NCBI GenBank assembly: GCA_020852835.1
Contig: JADZAC010000053.1
Span: forward strand, 39,905-103,904
Direction of reading: 5' to 3'
DNA length: 64,000 bases
Origin: Flavobacteriales bacterium
Lineage (GTDB): Bacteria > Bacteroidota > Bacteroidia > Flavobacteriales_F > PHOS-HE28
A program made the translations under genes and the position numbers. Of this stretch, positions 21,010-29,767 are shown piece by piece (positions within the stretch are counted from its first letter, which is position 1; each line of letters begins with the position of its first letter). Under the pieces are notes generated by a model that saw only the letters and a program-made list of their open reading frames with translations, ran no database searches and was not told the origin of the DNA.

Positions 21010-22863
21010 CTACTGGTCCAGGTCGATATAGCGCTCCAGCAGCTCCTGCAGCTCGGCCTTTCCCTGTTCCAGCAGCCGTGAGGCATCGCGTGTGCGGGTG
21101 CTGTCGCGCATTTCCATGGGCTGATCGCCCGTGGCGTCGAACACCACGGTTTGCGTGCTGTCGGCCAGGCCAAAGCCGTTATTGAACGTCCAAAAGGCGC
21201 TATGGGGAGTGGCCGTACTGAACAGATCGCGCCCCCAAGCGAAGGATTGGTGCGGCAAACCGAGCTGGGCCAGCAAGGTCACCGGAAAGTCCACATGGCT
21301 CCCGAACGTGGTGTTGCGCTGCCCGCGCAGTTCATCTTTCAACGCGCCGCCCGTGATCAGGAAGGGAATTCGATGCCGTGCAGCGCTGTACGGGGCCAAG
21401 TTGTGCGGCAGGTAGTGCCCGTGGTCGGCCACGATGAAGATGAGCGTATTGGCGTACCATTCTTCCTTCTTGGCGGCATCGATGAAGTTGCCCAAGCAAC
21501 GGTCGGTATAGTGGACCGTATTGCGGTAGAGCTGGGCATCACTGCCTGTGAAACCCTCCTGCACGGGGGCGTCGAAGGGTTCATGGCTGGTGGAGGTCAT
21601 CAGCAGGTGGAAGAAGGGGCGCGCAGCGGACGGTGCATCCTGGAGGTAGAAGGAGAAGAGTTCTTCATCGAAGGCACCCCAGCGCGTGCGGCGCCGGATA
21701 GGGAAGGCGGACTCGTCATAGACTTTGCCGAAGCCCATGGATTCCAAGTAGGCCCGGGTGTTTGCAAAGGAAACATCGCCGGCGTAGTAGTACCGCGAGC
21801 TATAGCCGAGGCTGTCCAAGGAGCGCACCACGCTGGGCAAGCGGTCGAACTTGCCGAACATGCGGATGATGGTGGTGGACGGCTGGGAGGGGAATCCGCT
21901 CACCAGCGCACAGAGGCCCTGCTCGGTGCGGAAACCGGTGGCGTAGAAGTTGGGGAAGAGGAGCCCGTCCTTGCAGAGCCGCGTGAACTGCGGAGCTACG
22001 CCGCTATCCCCGCCAAGCGGTTCAATGATGTCCGCCGTCCAGCTTTCCAAAAGCACCACCAGCACATTGGGGCGGGTGTCTTTCAGGATCACCAGGTCGG
22101 GAGCACCGGTACGCGGCCGCCGGGCCGCAACCAGGTCCCGGGCTTGTGCCTCGGGCATGAACGCGTAGGGGTTGGTGGTGAACTGTGCGGGCTCCACCAG
22201 CACGGCGAGCAGGTTCCACATGCTGTTCATGGCGGCAAGGTTCAGCACGGGCCGGGTGGAGAACCAGCTCCAGCTCTTGTTGATCGGATCATCCTGCGGA
22301 CCTCCGCGAAGGGCCACCACGCACATCAATGGCAGCAACAAAGCGGTGCCGGCCTTTCCGGCCAGGTTGCCAGTGCGGTAGTTCCGGTGGTGGTCGATCT
22401 TGCCCAACAGAAAAAGGAAGAGGATGCTTTGCAGCGCGGCCACCAATACGAGCATGGCCATATTGGCCGGGGAGGTTCCCCCCATCACTTCCGCCGGCCA
22501 TCGCAGGTAGCTCAATGCCTTGCGGTCGATCTTCACACCCCAGGCGTCAAACAGCCCTATGTCCGCAACGTTCACCAAGGCACTGATAACGATGAACACG
22601 GCCAAAAAGCCATGGATCGCACGGCGCAGCCAGGGCCGGTCCCGGAACATGAGGGGTATGCTCAGCAGCACCACCGCGAACAGTACATACCCCGAGGTGG
22701 AAATGTCCATGGGCAGGGCCTTCCAATGGCATCGCACGATCTCTTGCCATCCACTGTCCTGCAGGGCCTTGTGGCCAAACGCGAGGAACAGGTGCCGTTG
22801 TACGGCGAACAGGCCAAGCAGCAGCAACGCCAACGAGCCGGTATAGCGCAGCAAGTTCTTCAC
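21010..22863 (-). CDS. LtaS-like sulfatase-fold membrane transferase
   Basis: The 617-residue protein has about five hydrophobic segments in its first 200 residues, then an extracytoplasmic alkaline-phosphatase/sulfatase-fold domain. Visible active-site elements are VVLLESWTADI (metal-ligand Glu), FRTEQG (nucleophilic Thr candidate), TSTSHEPFDAP and FIVADHGHYLP (Asp/His ligands). Characterised relatives transfer phosphoglycerol or phosphoethanolamine groups to envelope polymers or lipids. The substrate in Gram-negative Bacteroidota is unknown. It lies 14 bases downstream of the M1 peptidase gene on the same strand. Confidence 0.85.
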   Translation of the reverse strand: MKNLLRYTGSLALLLLGLFAVQRHLFLAFGHKALQDSGWQEIVRCHWKALPMDISTSGYVLFAVVLLSIPLMFRDRPWLRRAIHGFLAVFIVISALVNVADIGLFDAWGVKIDRKALSYLRWPAEVMGGTSPANMAMLVLVAALQSILFLFLLGKIDHHRNYRTGNLAGKAGTALLLPLMCVVALRGGPQDDPINKSWSWFSTRPVLNLAAMNSMWNLLAVLVEPAQFTTNPYAFMPEAQARDLVAARRPRTGAPDLVILKDTRPNVLVVLLESWTADIIEPLGGDSGVAPQFTRLCKDGLLFPNFYATGFRTEQGLCALVSGFPSQPSTTIIRMFGKFDRLPSVVRSLDSLGYSSRYYYAGDVSFANTRAYLESMGFGKVYDESAFPIRRRTRWGAFDEELFSFYLQDAPSAARPFFHLLMTSTSHEPFDAPVQEGFTGSDAQLYRNTVHYTDRCLGNFIDAAKKEEWYANTLIFIVADHGHYLPHNLAPYSAARHRIPFLITGGALKDELRGQRNTTFGSHVDFPVTLLAQLGLPHQSFAWGRDLFSTATPHSAFWTFNNGFGLADSTQTVVFDATGDQPMEMRDSTRTRDASRLLEQGKAELQELLERYIDLDQ

Positions 22864-22877
22864 GGGTCTATGGCATT

Positions 22878-25247
22878 TCAGCGGGTGATGTGCAGTTGCC
22901 CCAGGCGGATGGTACCGCCCCTGGCAGGTTGCACGGAGAGGAGGATGGTTTGCGCCCCAAACCGCACGGTGGCGATCCGGTTGAGGCCTTTGTGCAAGCG
23001 CTGTTGTGCCAATGGCCTGCCGTGCACGTCGTGCAGCAGCAGGCGCGCGTTGTGGCCTTCTGCCGGGGCGATGACCGTGACTTCATCGGTGGCGGGATCC
23101 GGGTAGTAACGCCAGCCTGCATCGTGCTTTGAGGGGTCCGGCACGGCGGTTACCGTATTCCGCCAGGCAATGGTGTAGTCACCTGCGGCCATCCCGGGCA
23201 TGTCCAACCGGGCGCTTTTGTCGGTGGCGCTGCCCGAGGTGTTCACTTGTGCGGGTTTCACTGTCCAGGGGGCATGCGGTCCCGGGCGGTACAGCACCAC
23301 CAAGCTGTCTTCATGGAAGTTCGTGCCGCCGGCATCCTGTGTCAAGCCTTGGTCGAATGCGCCGGGGAATCCTGCACGGCCGTCCACGGTGAACCGCAGG
23401 GTGATGTCCGTGCCTGCTTGTACATCGCTTTCAAGGCGCCACCAACGATCAGGCGACACGAAGAAGCCGTCAGCCTCGTCGGCGGGCACCCAGAATTCTT
23501 CCGCGCGCACCTTGGTGGGTCCGGCCAGGTTGTCGGTGATCAGGCGCAGGTCGGTGTTGGAGAGGTACTTCTGGCCGGTGGCCGTAATGGTGGTTGTATC
23601 CCAGGTGGTGGCAAGGGCCAGCCGCTCATCGTCGTTCAAGCGGATGGTGCTTGGCGGCTGGTCGGTTGTGAGGTTCACCGTGTTCAGGGCACCGCCCAGA
23701 TCGACCAACTGCCGTTGCACGCCACCTGAGGCATCCACGGCGGAAATGGTGACCGGAACATGGAGGAACAGCTCCGCGCCGCCACGCGTTTTCTGCCGGA
23801 TGTACACCGTGGTTTGGAAGCCGGGGCCGTTGCTGGTGGTTTGGAAGGAGTCCACCATGAAGGCTGCTCCACCTGGCTGCAGGATCCAGTCGGCGAAAAA
23901 ATCGGTGAGGTCCACGCCGGTGGCGGTGCTGAGGCTGTCCCGCAGGGCCAGGCTGCCCATGGCGGAATAGGCGTTGTTGGCGAACACTTGTTGCATGCCG
24001 GCCCGGAACAAGCTGTCGCCCAACGTGGCCCGGAGGGTGCGGGCAATATTGGCGCCCTTGCTGTAGGAGGTAACGCCGTAAGTGATGTTCGAGGGCACCG
24101 CGGCCAACGCATACCAGCCATCATCGCGCAGGTGGGCCGCGCTCACCACCTGCCGGTGGTTCTCGCGTACCTTGGCCTTGTAAGCCGCTTCGCCGTAGAG
24201 GCCTTCAATGAAGAGCATGGCACAGAAGTCGGCAAACCCTTCGTTGATGTACATCTCCTCCGGTGTGGCGCAGGTGATGAGGTTGCCGAACCAGTGGTGC
24301 GACAACTCATGGGCCACCAGGTCTTCGTTGGCCAAGGTGCCGTCAGCGGCAAAATCAGGGTAGCAGATGTTGGTGGCATGCTCCATGGCCCCTGCGCTGG
24401 TGAGCACATAGCCCACGCGGTTCCAGCGGTATGGGCCGAACCATTGCTCAAACGTGTTGAAGGCGTCCTGCAGGTGGATGAATGAGGCGCGCATGTCGGC
24501 CGTGTCATTGGGCAGGGCGGCCAGGGTCACGGGGATGTTGCTGCCCGCAATGCTGGGGAAGGTGTCCTGGATGGTTGCATAGTTGCCAGCGGCCACCGAG
24601 GCCAGGTAGGCGGGTATGGGCTCATCCATGGCCCAATGGCTGATGCGTTCCCCGTTGCCCAGGTCGTCGACCGCCTGGAGGGCGCCGTTGGCCAGCACGG
24701 ACCTTCCGTTGGTGGTGTGCACGAGGTATTCAAAGGTGCAGCGCTCCACAAAGTTGTCGAAGCAGGGGAACCAGGCCCGGCCGAAGGAATGGGGTACGGC
24801 ATCGAATGCAACACCCAGGTCGTATTGGTAGTTGGCCAGGGTGTAAAAGCCGCCGAAACCACTGGGGTCCGTGGAGGGGTTGCCTCCGTAGCTCACGGCG
24901 GCCACCAACGTGTCGCCCGGCCCATAGGCCGCCTGCAGGTCCACGCGGAGCAGTTCATCCTGCTGGCTGAAGGGCACGATGGCGCCGTTCAGCACCACCG
25001 AGTCCACGGGCAGTTGCAGGTCGAGGTCCAGCTGTTGGATCCCCGCCACCAGCGGCGTGAAGGTGATCTGCGCGGTGGCATGCACCAGGCCTGTGCCGGT
25101 ATTGGTGAGGTCAAGCGCGATGCGGGTATGCAGCAGGTTGATGCTGTCGCTGCGGGAGGCACTGCCCACCAAGCCGTCCTGGGCCAGGGCGGGAACGCCG
25201 TGGAGGAGAACGGCGAGCGTGCTTAGGAGGATACGGATCGGGGCCAT
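22878..25247 (-). CDS. Secreted M1-family metallopeptidase with T9SS-like tail
   Basis: The 789-residue product starts with a signal peptide (MAPIRILLSTLAVLLHGVPALAQ), which fixes the ATG at 25247. The M1 catalytic domain has AGAMEHATN (a GxMEN-type motif) and HELSHHWFGN at about residues 311-320. A second zinc ligand lies in NEGFAD about 19 residues on. The last 75 residues (YYPDPATDEVTV, LLHDVHGRPLAQ) resemble a type A T9SS sorting domain. It probably digests peptides outside the cell or at its surface. It leads a two-gene unit with the LtaS-like gene. Confidence 0.9.
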   Translation of the reverse strand: MAPIRILLSTLAVLLHGVPALAQDGLVGSASRSDSINLLHTRIALDLTNTGTGLVHATAQITFTPLVAGIQQLDLDLQLPVDSVVLNGAIVPFSQQDELLRVDLQAAYGPGDTLVAAVSYGGNPSTDPSGFGGFYTLANYQYDLGVAFDAVPHSFGRAWFPCFDNFVERCTFEYLVHTTNGRSVLANGALQAVDDLGNGERISHWAMDEPIPAYLASVAAGNYATIQDTFPSIAGSNIPVTLAALPNDTADMRASFIHLQDAFNTFEQWFGPYRWNRVGYVLTSAGAMEHATNICYPDFAADGTLANEDLVAHELSHHWFGNLITCATPEEMYINEGFADFCAMLFIEGLYGEAAYKAKVRENHRQVVSAAHLRDDGWYALAAVPSNITYGVTSYSKGANIARTLRATLGDSLFRAGMQQVFANNAYSAMGSLALRDSLSTATGVDLTDFFADWILQPGGAAFMVDSFQTTSNGPGFQTTVYIRQKTRGGAELFLHVPVTISAVDASGGVQRQLVDLGGALNTVNLTTDQPPSTIRLNDDERLALATTWDTTTITATGQKYLSNTDLRLITDNLAGPTKVRAEEFWVPADEADGFFVSPDRWWRLESDVQAGTDITLRFTVDGRAGFPGAFDQGLTQDAGGTNFHEDSLVVLYRPGPHAPWTVKPAQVNTSGSATDKSARLDMPGMAAGDYTIAWRNTVTAVPDPSKHDAGWRYYPDPATDEVTVIAPAEGHNARLLLHDVHGRPLAQQRLHKGLNRIATVRFGAQTILLSVQPARGGTIRLGQLHITR

Positions 25248-25309
25248 TGCGCGAAAGTACCGCAAGCGGCCGTGGGCTGCCGCGCTGCACGCGCAAACCG
25301 GTGAAGCCC

Positions 25310-25317
25310 TATCTTTG
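25310..25317 (+). promoter_or_regulatory. Candidate -7 element upstream of the helical hypothetical gene
   Basis: TATCTTTG matches TAnnTTTG and lies 46 bases before the ATG at 25364, in the divergent interval between two genes. No clear -33 TTG is present. Confidence 0.42.
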
Positions 25318-25363
25318 GGCAACAGGTACACAGGCTGCTTGCACCGCTGACCGCTGCCACCAC

Positions 25364-26902
25364 ATGAAGCCAAGCAACGAGCTCTTCGACCTGATCCGGT
25401 CCCTGACCAAATCAGAAAAAAGGTTCTTCAAGCTGCACTCCGCCCTGCAAAGCGGGGAAAAGAACTACCTGCGCATCTTCGATGCGATCGACAAGCAGAA
25501 GGAGTACAATGAGGCGGCGATCAAGAAGCAGTTCGCCAAGGAAACCTTCATCCGGCATTTCCCTTCGGAGAAGAACCACCTGTACAAGCTCATCCTGAAG
25601 GCGCTGCGGGCCTACCACGCGGACTCCAGCGTCACCGGCGTCTTGAAGCAGCACATCAACAATATCGAGATCCTCTTCGGCAAAGCATTGTACGAGGAGG
25701 CCACCAAGGTGCTGCAGCGTGCCAAGAAGATCGCCAAGGACCATGAGCGGCTCTACCTGTGGTTCGAACTGCTGAGCTGGGAGAAGATGCTCATCGAAGA
25801 GGCCTACCACACGGGCAATTTCACCCGCGACCTCAACAGCCTGATCAAGGAAGAAGAGGCGGTGCTTGAGAAGTTGCAGAACTTGGCCACCTACAATGTG
25901 CTTTATGCCAAGATCAATTACGTGTTCCGAAGCGGGGGGTATGTGCGCACGGATGAGGAGCATGCCATGGTGGAGGAGATCAGCGGCCACCCGCTGATCG
26001 TAGGCAAGAACACGGCGCTTACGCACCGGGCCAGCACCATCTGCCACTACACGCAAGGCTTCTGCCAATGGGCCAAGCGCGATTGGGCCTTGAGCTACGC
26101 CAAATTCCAGCGGGCCAAGGAGATCCTGGACAAACATCCCTTGTTGAAGAAGGACCTGCCCCAACGTTATGTGCGCACACTGTACTACCTGATCCAGTGC
26201 GAGATCGAACTGGGTGATTTTGCTAACGTCCCCGCCGACATCGAAAAGCTAAGGGAACTGCCGGGCAAACCGGGTTTCGGCGACATCGATATCCGGCTGC
26301 TCGTGTTCTGCAACAGTTGGCTGAGCGACCTGCGCTACCACGACCGGTCGGGCAATTTTGCGGAAGGCGTCCTGCGTGAGGAGGAAGTGGTCAAGGGCAT
26401 GGCGATGTGGGATGCACAGTTGCCCAAGGAGTATGAACTGGAGTTCTACTTTCTGCTGTCCACCGTGAATTTCGGTGCCGACAACATGAACCGGTCGCTC
26501 TATTGGCTCAACAAGGTGCTCAATGATCCGGAGCCGGCCTTGCGCCAGGACATCTTCACCTATGCGCGGCTGTTCAACCTGGTGGTGCACTACGAATTGG
26601 GCAATTTTGAGCTGCTGGAGTACATGGTGCGCAGCACCCAGCGCTACCTGAGCAAGCGGCAGCGCGGCTTCGGGGTGGAGGCCGCCTTGATCGACCACAT
26701 CAAGAAATTGGCGAGGAGCACCTCGCCGGAGGCCAAACACAAGCTGCTGGGCTCACTTCGGTCCGTTTTGGATGAATTGATGAAGGACCCCAATGAGAGC
26801 ACGGTGCTCAAGTACTTCAACCTGCGCGCCTGGGTGGCGGCAAAGGTGGAAGGACAGCCGTTTGCCAGCATGGTGCAGCGCATGGCGCAGGCCCGCAAGT
26901 AG
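25364..26902 (+). CDS. Helical-repeat protein of unknown function
   Basis: The 512-residue product has no signal peptide and is predicted by eye to be mostly alpha-helical. It starts with a charged region (MKPSNELFDLIRSLTKSEKR) and continues with TPR-like helical pairs rich in Leu, Tyr and Ala. Such proteins occur across Bacteroidota without an assigned role. No catalytic motif is visible. The ATG at 25364 was chosen because it follows a promoter-like site and begins the charged conserved part. It converges on the OmpA-family gene, with 12 bases between stops. Confidence 0.8.
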   Translation: MKPSNELFDLIRSLTKSEKRFFKLHSALQSGEKNYLRIFDAIDKQKEYNEAAIKKQFAKETFIRHFPSEKNHLYKLILKALRAYHADSSVTGVLKQHINNIEILFGKALYEEATKVLQRAKKIAKDHERLYLWFELLSWEKMLIEEAYHTGNFTRDLNSLIKEEEAVLEKLQNLATYNVLYAKINYVFRSGGYVRTDEEHAMVEEISGHPLIVGKNTALTHRASTICHYTQGFCQWAKRDWALSYAKFQRAKEILDKHPLLKKDLPQRYVRTLYYLIQCEIELGDFANVPADIEKLRELPGKPGFGDIDIRLLVFCNSWLSDLRYHDRSGNFAEGVLREEEVVKGMAMWDAQLPKEYELEFYFLLSTVNFGADNMNRSLYWLNKVLNDPEPALRQDIFTYARLFNLVVHYELGNFELLEYMVRSTQRYLSKRQRGFGVEAALIDHIKKLARSTSPEAKHKLLGSLRSVLDELMKDPNESTVLKYFNLRAWVAAKVEGQPFASMVQRMAQARK

Positions 26903-26914
26903 GCCGTGGCGGGC

Positions 26915-28816
26915 CTAAGGCTGCGTTGCGGCCTGCCCGCGGCCCACCACCTTGAATTCGGTGCGCCGGTTGGCCTGGTGCTCATCCTCGGTGCATTTCA
27001 CCCCGTCGGCGCATTGGTTCACCAAGATCGTTTCCCCATATCCCCGGGCAAAGATCCGGTCCGGGGAAACACCCTTGCGTACCAGGTAGTCCACGGCGCT
27101 CTTGGCGCGAGCATCGCTCAGCACCAGGTTGTACAGGTCGCCCCCGCGGCTGTCAGTATGGGAGCCCAGCTCAAAGGTGAGCTCCGGGTTGTCGGTGAAC
27201 ACCGCCACCAATTTGTCCAGCTCAGCGGCCGCATCCGGGCGGATGTCCCACTTGTCATAGTCGTAATAGATGTTTGGCACGGGGAAAGGCTTGTCCAGTT
27301 CCAGCGGCTTCATGGCGATATGGGTGCCCAAGGCCGTGCTCATCGCCAAGCCCACGGTGCTGGCGGTGGTGCTCTGCGTAAGCATGCCGTCCTTGATCGC
27401 CGTGATCGAATAGGTCGCATTGGGGTCGAGCGGGAATCTGAACCGGCCGTTGGCATCGGCAGTGTCCTGTGTTTTCATGTGGTCGGCCAGGTTTTCCAGG
27501 ATGACCAAAGCGAAAGGCACCGGCTGCTCGCCATCGGCCTGGGTGATCATGCCATCCACGGAGAACACGGGAGTGTTCACTTTCAAGGCATAGATCCAAT
27601 CTGTGCCGGAACGGTCGCTGCTGAGGTAGCCTTGCGTGCCGCTGCTGTCCAGCCAAAGTCCGAAGTCGTCGCGCGTGGTGTTCACCGGATAGCCCAAGTT
27701 CCTCGGCTCGCTCCAGTATTCACCTTCCACATGGGTCTCCAGGATGTCCAATCCCCCCATGTTGTTGTGGTTGGTGCTGGAGAAATAGAGGGCATCGCCC
27801 ACCAGGGTGGGGAACATCTCATCGCCGCTGGTGTTGATGGAAGGGCCCAGGTTCACAGGAGCTTGCCAGCCCGTGCCCAGGTCCCTGCAGTACCAGAGGT
27901 CTTTGCCGCCATGTCCGCCCGGCATGTCGCTGGTGAAGTACAGCGTCTTTCCGTCCTTGCTCAACGCCGGTTGCCCAACGGACCAGGCATCGTTGTTGTA
28001 GCTGAATTCACTGATGTTGCCCCAAGTGCCGTCCGCTTGCAGGGTGGCCCGGAACAGTTTCAGGTTGCTGATGTTCTTTTCATCCTTGATCAGCTTTCGG
28101 CCGTAGTAGTTGCTTCGGGTGAAATAGAGCGTGTTGCCTCCGTCGGCCAGTACGGCCGGCCCTTCATGGAAAGGCCCGTTCACCTCGCCCTTGATCAACT
28201 GTGGCTTGCCGTATGCTCCGTTCCGGGGTTCCCACTGGTAGAGGTCGGTGAACGAATAACCCGACCAAGGGTCCTGTTTGGCTGCTGCGGCATCACGCTG
28301 GGCTGTGAACAGGATCGCCTGCCCGTGGGGGACTGCGCAAAATGCGGTGGCGATGCCCTCCAGTTCCAAGGGGGATATTTCGTAGCGGGAACTGTCGGCA
28401 TAGAAGGACTTGTACCCCTGCGAGGACCCGATGAGCTCGGTGATGTCCCGCCGCTCCGGTTGGTCCTGCCAGGCGCGCACAAGCAGCGATTCAGCTTGCT
28501 GGTAGTTGCCCAAGTTCATCAGCAGGCGCCCGTACTGGTAGGCATCATGGCCGTTCAGCGGGGCGATCTGTTCGGCAGCGTCATAATGGGCGGCCGCTTC
28601 TTCCACCTTGTTCTGTTTGGCTTCGGCTTGCGCAGCCAAGATCAACAGGTCGCGGTCCTGGTGGTGCTTCAACGCCTTGTCGAAGTGGCGCTCCGCCTTG
28701 CTGTATGAAAGGAGGCCCATGGCCTGGCTGCCTTTGCGCACATGGTGGTCCGCACAAGACACCAAGGCCGATGCGGCCAACAGCGCAAGGGGGAAAGAAG
28801 GACAGTACGACCGCAT
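26915..28816 (-). CDS. TPR / PD40 / OmpA-domain lipoprotein (PorE-like)
   Basis: The 633-residue protein has a lipoprotein signal ending LVSC. TPR-like helices follow at about residues 30-105, then a PD40 beta-propeller at about 120-410 with units such as LYFTSDMPGGHGGKDLWY. A small carboxypeptidase-regulatory-like domain lies at about 415-490, and an OmpA C-terminal peptidoglycan-binding domain at about 512-625 (SHTDSRGGDLYN and NRRTEFKV). This architecture matches PorE of the T9SS, which tethers the system to the cell wall. Its ATG overlaps the stop of the PorP/SprF gene by one base (TGATG), so the two are translationally coupled. Confidence 0.88.
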   Translation of the reverse strand: MRSYCPSFPLALLAASALVSCADHHVRKGSQAMGLLSYSKAERHFDKALKHHQDRDLLILAAQAEAKQNKVEEAAAHYDAAEQIAPLNGHDAYQYGRLLMNLGNYQQAESLLVRAWQDQPERRDITELIGSSQGYKSFYADSSRYEISPLELEGIATAFCAVPHGQAILFTAQRDAAAAKQDPWSGYSFTDLYQWEPRNGAYGKPQLIKGEVNGPFHEGPAVLADGGNTLYFTRSNYYGRKLIKDEKNISNLKLFRATLQADGTWGNISEFSYNNDAWSVGQPALSKDGKTLYFTSDMPGGHGGKDLWYCRDLGTGWQAPVNLGPSINTSGDEMFPTLVGDALYFSSTNHNNMGGLDILETHVEGEYWSEPRNLGYPVNTTRDDFGLWLDSSGTQGYLSSDRSGTDWIYALKVNTPVFSVDGMITQADGEQPVPFALVILENLADHMKTQDTADANGRFRFPLDPNATYSITAIKDGMLTQSTTASTVGLAMSTALGTHIAMKPLELDKPFPVPNIYYDYDKWDIRPDAAAELDKLVAVFTDNPELTFELGSHTDSRGGDLYNLVLSDARAKSAVDYLVRKGVSPDRIFARGYGETILVNQCADGVKCTEDEHQANRRTEFKVVGRGQAATQP

Positions 28817-29748
28817 CAGAAGTACCTCGGGTTTTTGATCATGATCGGCTCCCGGCCCAGGTCGATGCCGAGCATTACCTCATGCGATCCGCCGTTGTAG
28901 TGGCGCAGGCCGGAGGTGTTCATGTCGTAAGCGTAGCCAACGCGCAACAGCTGGTTTACCTGGAATTCCACCATGCCCACCACGGCATCCCCGGTGCGGT
29001 ATCCGGCACCCAGCCAGAAACGCTCCTTGAACAAGACATTGAGGTTGATGTCCACTTCAGGAGGGGCTTGTTGCTGGTACTTCACCAAGGTGCTCGGTTT
29101 AAGGTCGAAATGCTCGTTCAGTTCGAAGACATGGCCGGCATGAATGTACAGGTGCCGGGTGAAAAAATGGTCGGGGGCGGAGGCCAGTTCGGAGGTCAGC
29201 CGGCCATCCGCAGCGGTGAGGGTAGGAACGGAAACGCCCAGGAAGGACAGTTCGTTGTTCCAATAGAGCCCAAAGCCGAACTTGCCCACGGCGGCATTGC
29301 TGATGTCTGCCTGGTAGAGGGCATCCTGCGCGTCCCAGTACACCAGTTCCCCGAGGCGGGCGGAATACAGGGAAAGCCCGGCCTTGAGGCCCAAGGCGAG
29401 GTGCCCGTTGTTGCCGGTGCGGATGCGGTAGGCGTAGTGTGCCGCCATTTCCATGTCGCGGCTTACTCCGATCATGTCGTGGCTGAAGGTGAAGCCCAAT
29501 CCCATCTTGTTGTTCCACACCGGGCCGTCCACGCACAAGAGGTTGGTGCGGGGCGCACCCTCCATGCCCACCCATTGGCTGCGGTGCAGGGCGGTGGCGC
29601 TGGCAAACGGGTGGCTGCCGGCATAGGCGGGATTGATCAGCAGCCCGTTGAACATGTATTGGCTGATCATGAGCTCTTGCTGGGCGCTGGCAGTGAGGCA
29701 GCTGCCGCACACCAACGTGGCCGAAAGGAGGAGCCGGATGCTGCGCAT
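28816..29748 (-). CDS. PorP/SprF-family type IX secretion outer-membrane protein
   Basis: The 310-residue product has a signal peptide ending TASAQ, then the family hallmark QELMISQYMFNGLLINPAYAG. A predicted outer-membrane beta-barrel follows. The ATG at 29748 was chosen at the signal peptide; upstream in-frame codons would run into the adhesin gene. SprF is required for secretion of SprB in Flavobacterium johnsoniae, and PorP-like proteins generally pair with type B sorting domains. Here it lies 19 bases after the giant adhesin carrying such a domain, so it is probably its dedicated secretion partner. Confidence 0.92.
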   Translation of the reverse strand: MRSIRLLLSATLVCGSCLTASAQQELMISQYMFNGLLINPAYAGSHPFASATALHRSQWVGMEGAPRTNLLCVDGPVWNNKMGLGFTFSHDMIGVSRDMEMAAHYAYRIRTGNNGHLALGLKAGLSLYSARLGELVYWDAQDALYQADISNAAVGKFGFGLYWNNELSFLGVSVPTLTAADGRLTSELASAPDHFFTRHLYIHAGHVFELNEHFDLKPSTLVKYQQQAPPEVDINLNVLFKERFWLGAGYRTGDAVVGMVEFQVNQLLRVGYAYDMNTSGLRHYNGGSHEVMLGIDLGREPIMIKNPRYF

Positions 29749-29767
29749 GTCGGTAGCGGGGGTTTGC

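Noticed and set aside
21151..23106. A 651-codon open frame on the + strand opposite the LtaS-like and peptidase genes
   Set aside because: It is antisense to two genes with clear active sites and signal segments.
25252..25259. TACTTTCG on the - strand just before the M1 peptidase ATG
   Set aside because: It would place the transcription start at or inside the start codon, so it is probably a chance match.
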